From: Tetragonia tetragonoides
Lineage: Eukaryota; Streptophyta; Magnoliopsida; Caryophyllales; Aizoaceae
Direction: 5' to 3'
Assembly (NCBI GenBank): GCA_038025085.1
Contig: CM076147.1
Span: forward strand, 2,423,001 to 2,487,000
DNA: 64,000 nt
In this document: positions 12,404-24,519 of the stretch, in pieces
How the letters are laid out: each line of letters opens with the position of its first letter
Position numbering within the stretch: position 1 is the stretch's first letter
Notes under the pieces: model-generated
The model's input: the letters and a program-made list of their open reading frames with translations, nothing else
What the model was told of the DNA's origin: nothing
Database searches by the model: none
Translations under genes and position numbers: made by a program

Positions 12404-12960
12404 ACGTTTTTCTCCTATTGCGTAGGTTTTTCCCATCGGGTTTTCCTAGCAAAGGTTTTGGTGAACTAGGTTGTACTCTTTTTCCCTTCGTTGAGGTTTT
12501 TATCCCATTGGGTTTTACCTAACAAGGTTTTTAACGAGGCAGCATAACAAGGATATTATGGAATTTAGAGAGTTCCATATTAATGTCTCCCTTTGTTGGA
12601 TATATAATTGTTTGAAATGATATTGATACGAATGAAAGTTGTATACATCATATTCAAGGGAAATATGAAGATTGTTGGAATCATATTTTAAGCATGCAGG
12701 AGTCAACACAAGTAAGAAGACATGTCCTACTGAAGATCACAATTGAATTGACTTGAAGATCTAGATGGATAAGGTCATGAGGGGGAAAAAATACGCGCTG
12801 CACTCTTTTTCCCTTAGTCATGGTTTTGTCCCACTGGGTTTTCCAGGCAAGGTTTTTAATGAGGTAGCATCTCACGTGTATTGAAGAATAATGTACTCTT
12901 TTTCCTTCACTAGGTTTTTATCCCACTGGGTTTTCCTAGTAAGGTTTTAACGAGGCATAT
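12404..12960 (+). repeat. Four copies of a ~65-bp module before the polypurine tract
   Basis: Copies lie at about 12404-12465, 12476-12544, 12802-12869 and 12894-12957. Each has a T-rich lead, a CCCAYTGGGTTTT core and a tail such as AAGGTTTTTAACGAGGCA. Copies 2 and 3 are separated by about 260 unrelated bases. Confidence 0.75.
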
Positions 12961-12979
12961 TCTCTAGTGATGTACATCC

Positions 12980-12988
12980 AAGGGGGAG
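12980..12988 (+). other. Polypurine tract
   Basis: AAGGGGGAG immediately precedes the 3' LTR. This is the expected plus-strand primer site. Confidence 0.7.
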
Positions 12989-13193
12989 TGTTATGAAATA
13001 TATTATATGTGGATGTACAATATACTGTAGAGATACTATAGCTAGATACTTACCATATCTTGTACTAGGGTTCTTGCTCTGCAAGCAAAACTCTAGCCTC
13101 TTTTGTACTATATATATCCCTCATGTGAATAATACAGACACCTCTTGCTCCTCTTTATTCTCTACTCTCTATCTCTCTAATTGTTTCACAACA
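12989..13193 (+). repeat. 3' LTR of the copia-type element
   Basis: It starts TGTTATGAAAT and ends TTTCACAACA, is the same length as the 5' LTR, and is followed by the target duplication CGGTT. Confidence 0.85.
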
Positions 13194-13259
13194 CGGTTTT
13201 GGTTTTTTTGTTCTTTTTTTTTGGGGGGATTGAAAAGGCCTTGTGGCTTGTATCCAGTT

Positions 13260-13500
13260 GTATGGTTGTATAAGACCGTTTCTCGGCAAAGCGGTCAAAG
13301 TAACACCTTTCGTTTCTAAATTAATATTATTTTTGACACTTTTATTTACACAAAAATTTGATTGAGACGGTCTTTTGGTGATTTTTGATAAGACGAAGGT
13401 CACTTTTTGGTGAAATAAGGGTCACTGTTTACAATAAGTGACCCCTATATTTCTAAATAATAATCCAATTTTTCTGTGAGTTCGTCTTACATGAGACATA
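13260..13500. repeat. Possible degenerate inverted-repeat element
   Basis: It contains AGACCGTTTCTC and GAGACGGTC in opposite senses, then GGTCACTT and AAGTGACC as an inverted pair, then CGTCTTACATGAGAC. No clean ends or target duplication were found. The GGTCACTT motif is the one abundant at 39.7-42.8 kb. Confidence 0.35.
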
Positions 13501-16440
13501 CACATTAATTTATAAGTAACATTGTTTTTCGTAATCTAACGATTGTTCTTTGATATTATTATCTTATAGAGTATGTGGTTTGTGTAAATATTTAACCGTT
13601 GATTTAGAAATATTTGGAAAAAATCGAAGTTGGATACTTATTGGAGGGAATTTCGTTAATTAAAACGAAAAATGAAACCGACAATTAAAATTATTTTCGT
13701 AAGTAATAGTTCTAGCGTTCTCTAATTGTGTAGCATTTGCTCTAAAAAAAGACAATAAATTGTTAATAGTGTGTGCACTCTCTTTCCCTCTGATCTCCTG
13801 CTACCTCTCCCTCTTTTACTCTCTTTGCACTCACTCAGATAGTGAAATCTTCTTTCTTTGAATACCTCCATTTTTCAAAGGTCCCCATTATACTGGTTGG
13901 AAAAATCGTATGAAAACTTTCATTACATCTAAAATTATTAGGTATGTCAAGTTGTTAAGAATGGACCCTTTAAAACGCAATTTTTTATATACTTTCATGT
14001 TCATATAACACCCTGCACTTGGCTTAGTGGGGGTGGGACTTGGGAGACACGTGTAACAAATCTGGAAAAGTGTTTGAAATGCGGGCCCTGCCCAGTGCTT
14101 CTTCGAAAAGATATTAAAGGGAGTATTACCCCACTCTCGAGAGTATGATATAATCATTGCATTTAAAATTATTGACATGACACGTAAGAAATAGAAGAGA
14201 ATAAACGGATCACTAACTTAAATCACTAAGTAGTATTCCAACAAAGAACACACCTTAGATTAAACCTTCGATTATCTGGTTATCTTGGCTTATCAAAAAA
14301 AAAAAAAAAAAAAAAGAAAAGTAATGCAACAGTACCAAGAAGACATATACTCCAAGCGACCAAGCTAGTGAACCTATTAGCTAGGTACTCTCCAAGAACA
14401 ACTCAAACTCCTTAAGAAAATTGAGAACTTCCAAAACAAGCTTCAAGATCATCGACATGATCACCATCAGCTAGCAACAGTGGAGACATCAACCATACCC
14501 ACCATCAGAAATCCAAGCCATTCATAATAAGAATCCACTATGAGGAACCTGAACACCTTTTTCTGTTGAAAAATTTAATATGATTTAAAATTTATTATTT
14601 GGGATTTTTATTATTAACTGCTTGACGCCTATTATATACTCGGTAATAATAATTTATGTACCACTTGTACTGGCTTTAGCAAGTTAATAAAATAAAGTCT
14701 TAATTTATTTACTTAATAAATCATTTTACTGATTTGTTAAAGGTGAAGCAAGTAGTCTCCTATTTTATTGGTAACTACTTACAAATGATATGGTCAAAGT
14801 CTCCTTTTAAGTTGGCTAATGAAGCTATTTATCACTGATGGTAAAATAAAAAAATAAAATAAAAAAAGAGTGAGAAAATGTCTAGTAGTTTTACGCAGCA
14901 ATGCTTCTTCCACTTCAATATTTGATTACTAAATTCTCAAATATTTTTTACAAGAAACTATATACTATTAAACTAGTTTTGAGCATGGACGATTCGGTGG
15001 TTCGGAAGAGCTATTTGCTACATTTATAGTTTTCAACGAGTTGTTGTATCTGAGGTGGAGAACGCCATAACAATGAACTAAAGACTCGTGCAGGAGGAGC
15101 GTTTCTTCTCCACGAATAGCCCCTAGCGTGCCTCAACCCAAACTCTTATTAAACAGGCTACTCTAATCCTTTCTCTTTTACAGTATTCTATTGTTCATTA
15201 TGTTGATGTAATTTGTACTAGAATTGTACTTATATTGTTGTTATACATATTGATAAATAAAGTTCATATATGTTAGATTGACGGAAATTCCATTCCCCTA
15301 TTTTTACTAATAATATTTCTAACATCTCCCTCAGGTCACACCAAACTGTACTCCAAGGGTGACATCATAATCAGGCAAGGGCTCAACCTCCCTAAACGCC
15401 GTGCCCAAGTTTGAAGGGAGCTTGACATCGTCGAGTGGTATGACCAAATTACATCATTCAGCAAACTCACAAGCTGCTAGTACAAGGAGGAACTTTATAA
15501 GATAATTACTAATATTAAATATCTAACTATTCAGAAGACCGAAATTCGAAACATAATTACTAATGTTATGATTCCCTACTATGGCGTATTTAGCTGCATA
15601 CATGAAGCATTATTAGTGATCATTTGTTCATCATGATGAAGACAGTTTCAGTAACTTGGTACAAATAAAAGTAGAGTTTGGTGCAGAGGAAATTGTATTC
15701 TTTTGCACTAATAGATCAACTTGCATCGGTTAATTATTACTCTGTTATTATTTGCGTTTGCTATGTCTTTGCTGATGAGCAAAGTTCAAGAAAGTGATCA
15801 AAATCATACAGAGAAAACAACATCAGAAGCGAATGAAATTGTACAGTCTCATGACTAAAACTTGGATTAGAGACCATACCAAACTTGAACGACAGCTAAT
15901 TAGACTCGTACACATGCAAAAATGGCAAAAATTGTGACCGTGATGAATGACAATATCCTTTACAAGAACAAGGGAATTTTCTGCCACAAATGTCTAATGA
16001 TCAAGTACCTGTCAGAGATTATTTCTCAAGATCGAAATCCAAACAAACAGCAAATCGGACGAATTTAACTGTCATGATATATGTAATGTACGTTACACTG
16101 AATTTTCTTCCACCAAGAAAACACAAAAAAATCCAGATTCAATACATCTGAAAGATACTCAGATCATTTGATTGAAAATCATTATCTATCTAATCAGCAC
16201 TTGCAGTAAAACTGAGTTTCTAATATATACTACTACTGTACAGATTTATGATCTGACATATACTCTACTAACAGATTTCTGCTGAGATATCTAAAATCCA
16301 TAAACATCAACCAAACTGAAAGTATTTGTTATAACGCAAGAAAATCAAGAAACTACCTATACTAAGCTCCAAGAAATAAACCAAGCTGTTCTCTGTTCAA
16401 GAAATGGCCTGACGGTCTTCAACAAACTAGCATGAATATG
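13501..16440. other. Long AT-rich intergenic region
   Basis: No gene is recognised over about 2.9 kb. An A-run at 14296-14316 could be the tail of a retroposed fragment ending in GGTTATCTTGGCTTATC, but no body or duplication can be defined. The rest shows no repeat structure visible by eye. Confidence 0.4.
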
Positions 16441-16447
16441 ATGATCT

Positions 16448-16928
16448 TTAATAAGTAGAAGCATTAAGAACTGTTGAGATATCAACCACACCCTCCATCT
16501 GAAATCCAATAAGCCGCCCTTCTTGATTAGCATTAAAATTCACGTTCTGTAGGAGAAAATCGAGCAGCTTCTGGTTTACATAATACCAAATTTCAGGGTT
16601 GGTGTACGCAGGCAAGACAGCATTAGCATACGCCATGGACATGCGGTAAGGGAGCGTGGCGAGGTCGAGTGGTACGATTAGTAAAGCTCCATAACAGCCT
16701 GGGTCTATAAGCTTCTTGTTCATGATGAAGTGATCTTCAGAGCAAAAGGGAATAAAAGTTTTTGCAATAATGGCCGTGATTTGCATGCCAGTAACGAAAA
16801 TAGAGACGAATTACGATTACAGGGTCGTTTTTCGACCACACTGAGCCTGCTACTTGATTAACCTCTCCCATGGTGACTGAACATGTTGTAGGAATATGGC
16901 GGCTCTGCTGATTATTCACCATTGCCAT
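16448..16928 (-). pseudogene. Unidentified gene, two overlapping frames joined by one shift
   Basis: From an ATG at 16928 the minus strand encodes about 48 residues beginning MAMVNNQQSRHIP. A second frame overlapping it from about 16790 runs to a stop at 16448 and includes KLIDPGCYGALLIVPLDLA and EIWYYVNQKLLDFLLQN. A TATA box lies about 120 bases upstream of the ATG. If joined by one frameshift the product would be about 160 residues with no signal peptide or membrane segment. Composition is gene-like, with moderate GC and a leucine/valine-rich core. I do not recognise the family. It may be a recent pseudogene or have a short intron that I cannot place. Confidence 0.4.
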
Positions 16929-17047
16929 TTTTCTTGATGTGGTTTTGGTTTTTTGGTTGGTTTTGGTAATGTTTTTTCAGGTAAGTTAGTTATTGTAGGT
17001 GAACTTAGGATTTTAGTTTGCTGGTATGTGTATGATAGGATGTATTG

Positions 17048-17057
17048 TATTTATATA
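17048..17057 (-). promoter_or_regulatory. TATA box upstream of the unidentified gene
   Basis: TATATAAATA on the minus strand, about 120 bases upstream of the ATG at 16928 and well placed for a leader of roughly 90 bases. Confidence 0.5.
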
Positions 17058-17399
17058 GAGTACGTACTATTACGCTATTGCTAGCAATGGATAGATAGAG
17101 AAATGTGTTAGTTTCTTAATTGGTTTGATGCTTTCTTGATTCTGGTTCTTGCAAATGCTTATTTCTAGACTCTGCTTAAGTCCGATCCCCTAACTGTCAT
17201 TGGGCTACTATAAAAAAATAAAATAAAAACTGTTGCGAAAAATAGTTAATGCTACGACTTTTGTCATTGCATGGTCGATCGACTTGCATACGTTGTTGGT
17301 AAATTTTTTTTAAGTTGATGTAAAGATAAGGCATTTATTACCAATGGTAAAACTGGTTATGGTCCTAGCGGTGGAAGGCTCGAATTTACTTGTCTGTTT

Positions 17400-17568
17400 T
17401 CATTGTGACGGGCTCCTCTGCAGAATTGGCGTAGTAGTTGAACTAATCTTTGATCATTATTATTATTTTTTTTTTATTTGGTGTTTTGTTGTAAGGTCTC
17501 TGTATTGATTCTGTAGACTCATGGCCTTCTTGGCCGACTTTCTTGCTATTTCAAAAAAAAAAAAAAAA
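17400..17568 (+). mobile_element. Poly(A)-ended retroposed fragment
   Basis: The sequence runs GGTCTCTGTATTGATTC ... CTTGGCCGACTTTCTTGC and ends in a 17-base A-run at about 17552-17568. The ending is like that of plant L1 3' regions. The 5' limit and target duplication are not clear. Confidence 0.35.
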
Positions 17569-17580
17569 ATCTCCCAAAAA

Positions 17581-19133
17581 GTTGCATACCTTGACATAGT
17601 GATCAAGTAGCCATCATTACCTGGCAACAATTAGCAATCATGATAGGATTCAAGAGGTCATAAGTCAGTACTAAATTTTGTGTGTCAAACAGCAATTTGA
17701 ACCATGTACTAACAGCTGATGCATAGATTAATCAAGGAGGAACCCTTGAAATTACATTTCAAGATTCTGCATCATGAAACAACTGAATTTCTGTGTCCCT
17801 TTCAAGGCTGAGGTTTATAAGAGGATTCATATAACGTAATCTCCAGCATAAAGAGCCTGTCCGACAAAAGGTGCTGGAACATATACCTTGGCGCCATTCC
17901 TTCATACACCGTCATACTTCCAAAGTCTTGACCCAGCACCATTCAAATCAACAATTCAAGCTCCAAAGCTGGCATATATGCCATGAGGAGGCTTCGGGCT
18001 CACTGAGACGTTTACTAGTATATATATTTGATCTACCGCCCCATTGAATTTGAATGATAATATGAGGGCTTTATTCGTTTGATGTTTGGCTTTGTGAACC
18101 AGGTATAGTGTACAGAAATTACTTTAGAGACCCAACATGGTTGCAAATCAGTCTAAGCTTTTGTCTGACCCTCAACCAACTCATAACAGTTTCCATGTGT
18201 GTCTTGCTTGTCAGCTCCATTAAACGAATTTCCTGAAACGAATTTCCTGAAAGGGCAACGGAAAACATCTACTCCGTATGCATAATTCATTCAGCAGAAA
18301 TATTACAAATGAACATAATGCAGTAACAAGGCAGCATTTCTCATTCTACCATGAGGTCTTTTAGGATATTAAAAACCATGCATTTTCATATCAAATACTG
18401 CAGGCAGCTTTACAAATTTAAGCATGCAGAGAAAGACTCCAACTGGTGCAATCACCAGAATCAAGTTCATATCAATACACCAGGCGGTATACAGGAAAGT
18501 CTTAAATGTATTTGTAATAGCACAGGATCCATAATTTTACAGTCAATTTAAGCATCTAAATCATGAATTCTCAGCAAGCCTGATTGACTCTCTGACAATC
18601 TAAATCACCCAGAAAAGATCTTTAACTGATGATTGCAGAATGGACCCTCAAAGATGAACTTAGAATGTAAAAAGGGTTAGATTCCCTTAAAATGGACTTA
18701 ACTAGGTGGACATATATCATACTCATAATGTCATACTGCCTATAAGGCTATGCTTTCTTAGCCGACTTTGGAACTTCTGACATGTTATTTTTCGATAAAA
18801 AAACTTGTATAATACAAGAAGTGAAGTTATTTCAGAGAACAAGTTGAAGCATAAATTTCAGCAGAAAACAGAAGCCCGTCCATGATCCTTCATAAAGAAA
18901 ATGCTTGCTCAATGGCTCAATGAGAGAAGCAAGTAAGCAACTCAAAAACAGGATCTTATTATTACGTGCTTGTCCTCCATTAGAATTAATCGATTATTCA
19001 GGATAAATCATGACACTAAAGTCACAGTTACAGGTTCTATGGCCTCACATTGATCAGAATATGATGGCAATTGATGTACTCATGCTACACGACTAAGAAA
19101 AGTTATATATATTCCTAATTCCACAGAACGCCA
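17581..19133. repeat. Exon-bearing segment S1, paralog of 61660-64000
   Basis: This segment aligns in order with 61660-61860 plus 62560-64000. The shared part includes the decayed exon described separately and a long non-coding stretch with TCTAAATCATGAATTCTCAG. Copy S2 carries a solo LTR that S1 lacks. The two copies have diverged noticeably by substitutions and small indels. Confidence 0.65.
17700..18232 (-). pseudogene. Decayed terminal exons of an unidentified gene (S1)
   Basis: The minus strand reads MELTSKTH at about 18210, then LRLICNHVGSLK followed by a stop codon where S2 has an open frame. Downstream, about 17950-17830, it resembles the S2 peptide FVGRALYAGD. A short duplication of ACGAATTTCCTGAA sits at the acceptor side. 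The protein is not recognised. S2 (62590-63043) is the better preserved copy. Confidence 0.4.
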
Positions 19134-20280
19134 AATTGACATCAAGCCTTGCATTGCTGGACCAGGGTTCACTTTCTTATCATCTATTCTAGGGGTTTAA
19201 ATCAAAAAACATGATTATTGATGTGACTCACTGCCGTAAATTCAGCTCCTGCTAATTGTCACAGCTTTCAGTTCTTCCGAAAACACCATATCGATTTTAC
19301 GGAACGTCTAGTCAACAATGGCACTTGTGATTCTACCCAACACGCCAAAAACCCTGTCAATTACAAGCAACAAATCCAATGCCCACCAAACCTTACAGCC
19401 AAGTACCAGTCTAAATACCCTATTTACAGCAAGTTTACCAGACATTCAACTCACTTGCAAATTACTCTTAGCATTCACTTAGCTCTAATTTGATTCTCAG
19501 AATACCCAAAGGTGCCCTTTAGGTATACTCAAAGATTGTAACCATACCCAGAAAGGATCACAGGAAGTTCCCTGAAAGGCTCCATAATATAAAAATTTCA
19601 CTATGACAAGAACCAAATGGACAATCTAAGTCAATTTGCTCACAATGGCAAAAAATTGATAAATATTACTGATAATCAGAATGACACATTTTCAAACTCA
19701 TTTCTTGTGCCTGAACTTGGGCTAATGTAGCTTAATGAAGGCACTCTTCTTTTTTATTGGTGCAAATGAAGAAAGCAAAGTTAGTTCAAATTAAAAGATC
19801 TATACAAAGTCAGCTTGATAGGCAAGCTCATCAGAATCAAAAGGTACATGAATCATGACTAAATTTAGTGTTTATTAGCACCAAAAAAATGAAAATTATT
19901 AGTACTAGTCTTTTGTTATTGTATCTCCCATTTGCGTTACTCTAATAAACAATAATTGGAGGGTTGTGTTAAATAAACGCCGTTTCGTAATAAAACGAAC
20001 ATCACTCCTTGTCGAGATGTTCAAAGTAATCTGCAAAATATACAGGCAAGAGGCAACTATGTTGTTAGAGAAATACTATTAGGCTCAAGCTATCACCTAC
20101 ATTTTTGGTATTATTAACTTACTATCCACTCATATTGCGCATGGATATTGACATTGGATATTTGGATAGTCATTTTTACTAGGGAGAGTTCACTAGTAGT
20201 CGGAGACTTAGGGAGTGGAAACTGGAAAGGGATAGGCAGTTATAAGCCGCTAAATTGAAGTAATATAGACGCCCCTTCAG
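19134..20280. other. Intergenic, no gene
   Basis: AT-rich sequence between S1 and unit B. No open frame, RNA gene or repeat end is recognised. Confidence 0.4.
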
Positions 20281-20289
20281 GCTTTACGC

Positions 20290-20660
20290 CCAAATCTGTC
20301 CATATTGACTACTCCACTTTCTTTTTGGTCAATGGAGTGTTGTCATATTGTGGGATTCGAGAGAAATAGGAGAAAAAAGCTTCTTGGGCGTAATGCTTTC
20401 TTCGCGATCATCTGGTGCATTTGGCTGGAGAGGAATGCTAGGGTCTTTTCCGGGAAAGCTTTGTCTGCTGATTTTGTGTTGGATAGGATCAATTATTTTG
20501 CTTCTTTGTGGGCTAGAGCAGGAGGTGCCTTTAAGAGTTATTTGATTTCTGACGTCCAGAGAAATGGGGTGATTCTGTAAGTACTTTGTTTTGTGAGGAC
20601 ATCTTGTTCTCCTTGCTGTTTCCACAGCTTTATATTAATATAGTTTTCTTTCATCTTACA
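20290..20660 (+). pseudogene. L1-type LINE 3' fragment (unit B)
   Basis: The frame from 20305 to 20580 encodes the L1 ORF2 C-terminal end (NAFFAIIWCIWLERNARVFSG, shown here only as a marker) and then a 3' region ending near TATAGTTTTC. It is the best kept of the L1 relics in the window and equals 3970-4470 of unit A. 5'-truncated and non-functional. Confidence 0.6.
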
Positions 20661-20832
20661 AAAACTTCAGGACCCCTCCCATTTTAAATTACAAGATCAA
20701 AGGATGCTTGACATTTGAAGCCATAGACTTATCACAACATGTCCACCAGCTCAAAGGAATTATCAATGTAAATTCTTCTCAAGTAGTGTCAAACAGATGA
20801 TAAGCATGGAAGTTAGTGGGAAAGTAAATTAC

Positions 20833-20941
20833 CTTCAAGGGCTGCAAGTCTGTAACTTACTTGAACAATGAACATGCAACCTCTCATCACATCCACTCTT
20901 CAATTTGATGAAGAGGCTGTGTCTGCCACACTGTCATCAAT
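20833..20941 (-). pseudogene. Candidate internal exon relic (unit B)
   Basis: Paralog of 4626-4727, with the acceptor TGTATTTGCAG and donor AAG|GTAATT kept. It reads IDDSVADTASSSN then stops, while the shifted frame gives KLKSGCDERL. Decayed. See the unit A copy for interpretation. Confidence 0.35.
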
Positions 20942-21249
20942 CTGCAAATACAACAATCCTGTCAGAATTCATTGGTTGTCAGTTACATGAAGAAAAAAGA
21001 GTGAGAGAGTTTGATGACTCAGGGCCAAAAAAATTATAATCTTATAGTATCAATAAACTTTTTTTATAACAATAAGAGTTACTGAGGATATTTTTCTCCC
21101 TCCACCTAGTTTCCAAATTCTGTTAAGTACATAGGTATTATATTTTTCCATATGGAAAATATTTAGAAATCCTGTTAGATTCAGGAAAATAGAATTTGAG
21201 TAGGATTAGGGTTCTTAAAAGTTTGCTTATTCTCCAAGCTAGGCTTGTC

Positions 21250-21257
21250 TATAAATA
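21250..21257 (+). promoter_or_regulatory. TATA box of H3-B
   Basis: TATAAATA in CTATAAATAG, about 150 bases upstream of the H3-B start codon and conserved with H3-A. Confidence 0.65.
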
Positions 21258-21284
21258 GGCCTTTATGTGACAGTATCCTCATAA

Positions 21285-21818
<534 letters not shown>

Positions 21819-23042
21819 ACCTGTCTCCACTGCACATGTCCGATTTTGCTTTTTAAGTATTCTGCATTTTAAGGTTCATTATGGTAGTATTTAGTTCTTG
21901 CCTACATATTAGTCATACTAGAAAACTTGCCATTCTACATAATACTATCCTATCGTTTTGTGTGGTTGTTAATCTTGTTATCCTTAGTCATTAGAAATAC
22001 TAATGTAACTCTGGTTATGATTGTCAATGTTATTGCTACTGTTATTTATTTTTGTTGTTGTTATTGTTACTCGCTTATTTCTACCACCATCATTACCATC
22101 ATAATACTAAAGACTTCGCCCCTTCCGCTCTTCCAGCATCAAACAACCTAAGAACTCAGCTCATATCATATTACAGGTTACTTAACACTCTGTATGTTTA
22201 TCTGACAGGAAGCCAAAGGTTATTGAGTAAAGCATGGTGAGGACATAAGGATTCACTCAGGGAAAAAAATAATCTAATCGCAAGACTGAAACTCCTTATG
22301 TCTGCCCAACCCACACCCTGCTTAAAAACATTCTACTCTTCAGTGATGGAGAACTGAAGTCGAACTTCCACAAGAAGTTGAAAAATAGTGTTTTCATTCC
22401 CAAGTAATTTAGAACATGCTTTCAACATCATCCATCTTTCACAATTCAACAATGCACCACAGAAATTAATCACCCAAAACCAAAGAGACAAAAAAGAAAA
22501 GGAAAGATAGATCAACAATTCAATGCAGAACGCATAGTTTGCCGGTTTCACAAATATTTTCCATTTCCATCGCCTATCAATTGTAACTCTTTGAACTCAA
22601 AAATTCATGTTGAGCCCCAGGATTCAAAAATGTCATAAACCACCCAACACCAAATATATTCCAATCACATCGCTTAACAATCCTAGCTCTTTGAACTCAA
22701 AAATTCATTATTAGTCCACAAGCCCCAGCATTTTTAACAATGTCATAAAATCCCATAACAGCACAAGTTAGAAGGCAAACAACATAATTCAAAGGACATA
22801 TCAATCAATAGTTCAATTTAGAAACAACTTCAAACAAAGAGTAGACACTAATCAACTGATTGAAAACAAACTTTGACAGTGACTTAGTAGTAAACTGATA
22901 TCAAAACAGCTACACACGCAGTAAATAAATCAGACAATATTCTAAAATACTACAGCACTAATCGAATAAACTCAAAGCGTCAAGATTACCATAAGAAACT
23001 TAATGATACATGAAAATTAGCAGAAATGTAAACACCTTATTT
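21819..23042. repeat. Non-coding block between H3-B and F-box copy B
   Basis: It contains the 3' flank of H3-B and the conserved unit block (22300-22860) shared with units A and C. No additional gene. It lacks both unit A MITEs and thus serves as an empty-site reference. Confidence 0.5.
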
Positions 23043-23798
23043 TTAAAGCTCAAATTTGATACCACCAGGAATGGTGACAAGGCTTCCATTGCACATGTAA
23101 GAATAATAACCGAAACATATAATCCCCTCAATCGGTTCAGCCCTCTTCATTCTTTGACCTCTATGAATATTGCAACAGAGTAGTTCGGCTACACAGCTAT
23201 CAATATTCACCATGAAAAGGAGTTTACTTCTTGATCCTCTACAATAAATTAAATTTGTACATTTCGATTCGGAAAAAGTCACCACCAACTTCATCCACGA
23301 CTCTCTGACACCATACTCTTTCATTATCCATGCATCTGCCCGAATGATAGTGGTGCTATGTGAGTGTGGTAGCGTCCTTTTAACCAGTAAACCTAAACAC
23401 CCATCGATAACCCCTATGTGAACATTATTCTCAGCATTAAAACCACCACCAGGCAATGGCACATCATCAACCCATTGCTCTTTCCTAAGATCAAAACAAT
23501 GAATACTACAATACTCGTCCCCCTGCTCCCAGTGGAGTAAATAGTTGTTAATAGGGGTACCGCGATCATGGTGGCCACTTATTAGCACATTAGGATGATG
23601 TGTGAACTCTACCTGTCGCCAGGAATCAGCTTTAAAGCTATAAATCCTTACTTCTCTACCAGAGATTATATCTTCATCATCATCAAAATGGTATACAATT
23701 CTTACAACTTTGTAATCATCAGACACTGAATCAAACCCAAAACCGTATTTCTCATAATCGGTCCAGCCATATTCGCTGCTCCCTATTGGAACTTGTTT

Positions 23799-23974
23799 GT
23801 AGAATCCGGTTAATGGATTCAGCAAGATCATAATGGACGATGTACTAAATACATTGTCATATAAAGTTGCACAATACAGAAAAAGCCATTGCAAGACCCA
23901 ATAATTATGAAGTCACCATCTGAGTTGGGTAACTTGAGAGGGAAGGAAACGGGTGAACCTATGTAGTAGGTATA
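23799..23974. repeat. Left copy of the 176-bp flanking duplication
   Basis: F-box sequence identical by eye to 29046-29221. It ends exactly at the left LTR boundary with GGTATA. Confidence 0.9.
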
Positions 23975-24371
23975 TGTTAGAGTCGCAGCGGAATTTTCGG
24001 GTTTCTTGTAGACGCAAAGTATTATGTAATTGGATCCTCCTCACGATATTGCAATAGGTAGCTATCAATAAGAGAAAATAACCAATATGAAGGAAGAAAG
24101 TTAACTTAAGAAATATAACTCTCTTAATATATACTGATTCTCTGATGATGAATTACAAAACTGGTGTATTTTTTAAATTACAATTATTGGAGATATTTAT
24201 ACAAGAAGAAGATAAAACAACGAATGGCGAAACATCTCTCCCTAAAAATAACTATGAATAAATTCCACAAATTATTTTATGTCATTTCGACATTCTCTCT
24301 CAACCTCATTTTATCCCTCTTCTCTCTCTCTCTCCTTCTATTTTTATTCCATATCGCCTTTTAATCCCACA
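23975..24371 (-). repeat. 3' LTR of the young copia element
   Basis: 397 bases. On the minus strand it begins TGTGGGATTAAAAGG and ends CTCTAACA, the TG...CA ends of an LTR. A TATA-like region lies in the AT-rich centre. Confidence 0.92.
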
Positions 24372-24385
24372 ATTCTCCACCTCGT
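24372..24385 (-). other. Polypurine tract
   Basis: On the minus strand GAACGAGGTGGAGAAT directly precedes the 3' LTR. Confidence 0.6.
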
Positions 24386-24519
24386 TCATAATTTGATAAT
24401 ATTCAAATTTTGGACGAACGAATTGTATTATCCGGTTGCACCATTGTGTCAATGGTTGCCTACGTACCCTGTGACTGGGATCAAACCATACGTAGTTCCA
24501 TTATTACTCCATGTAGTTC

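Larger units (their letters stand above)
8287..13193 (+). mobile_element. Decayed Ty1/copia-type LTR element (Ale/Retrofit-like)
   Basis: Direct LTRs of 205 bases at 8287-8491 and 12989-13193 are flanked by the 5-bp duplication CGGTT (8282-8286 and 13194-13198). A primer-site-like CGTTATCAGCACC follows the left LTR and the polypurine tract AAGGGGGAG precedes the right one. The LTRs differ at about ten positions (around 5%), so the insertion is old. No gag or pol frame survives. The interior is AT-rich and carries many short hairpins plus four copies of a CCCACTGGGTTTT module before the polypurine tract. It is probably a non-autonomous or heavily decayed member. The lineage call rests on primer-site and 3'-region resemblance only. 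Confidence 0.8.

Noticed and set aside
24164..24364. 66-codon frame repeated at 28846-29046
   Set aside because: It lies within the LTRs and is repeated only because the LTRs are identical.
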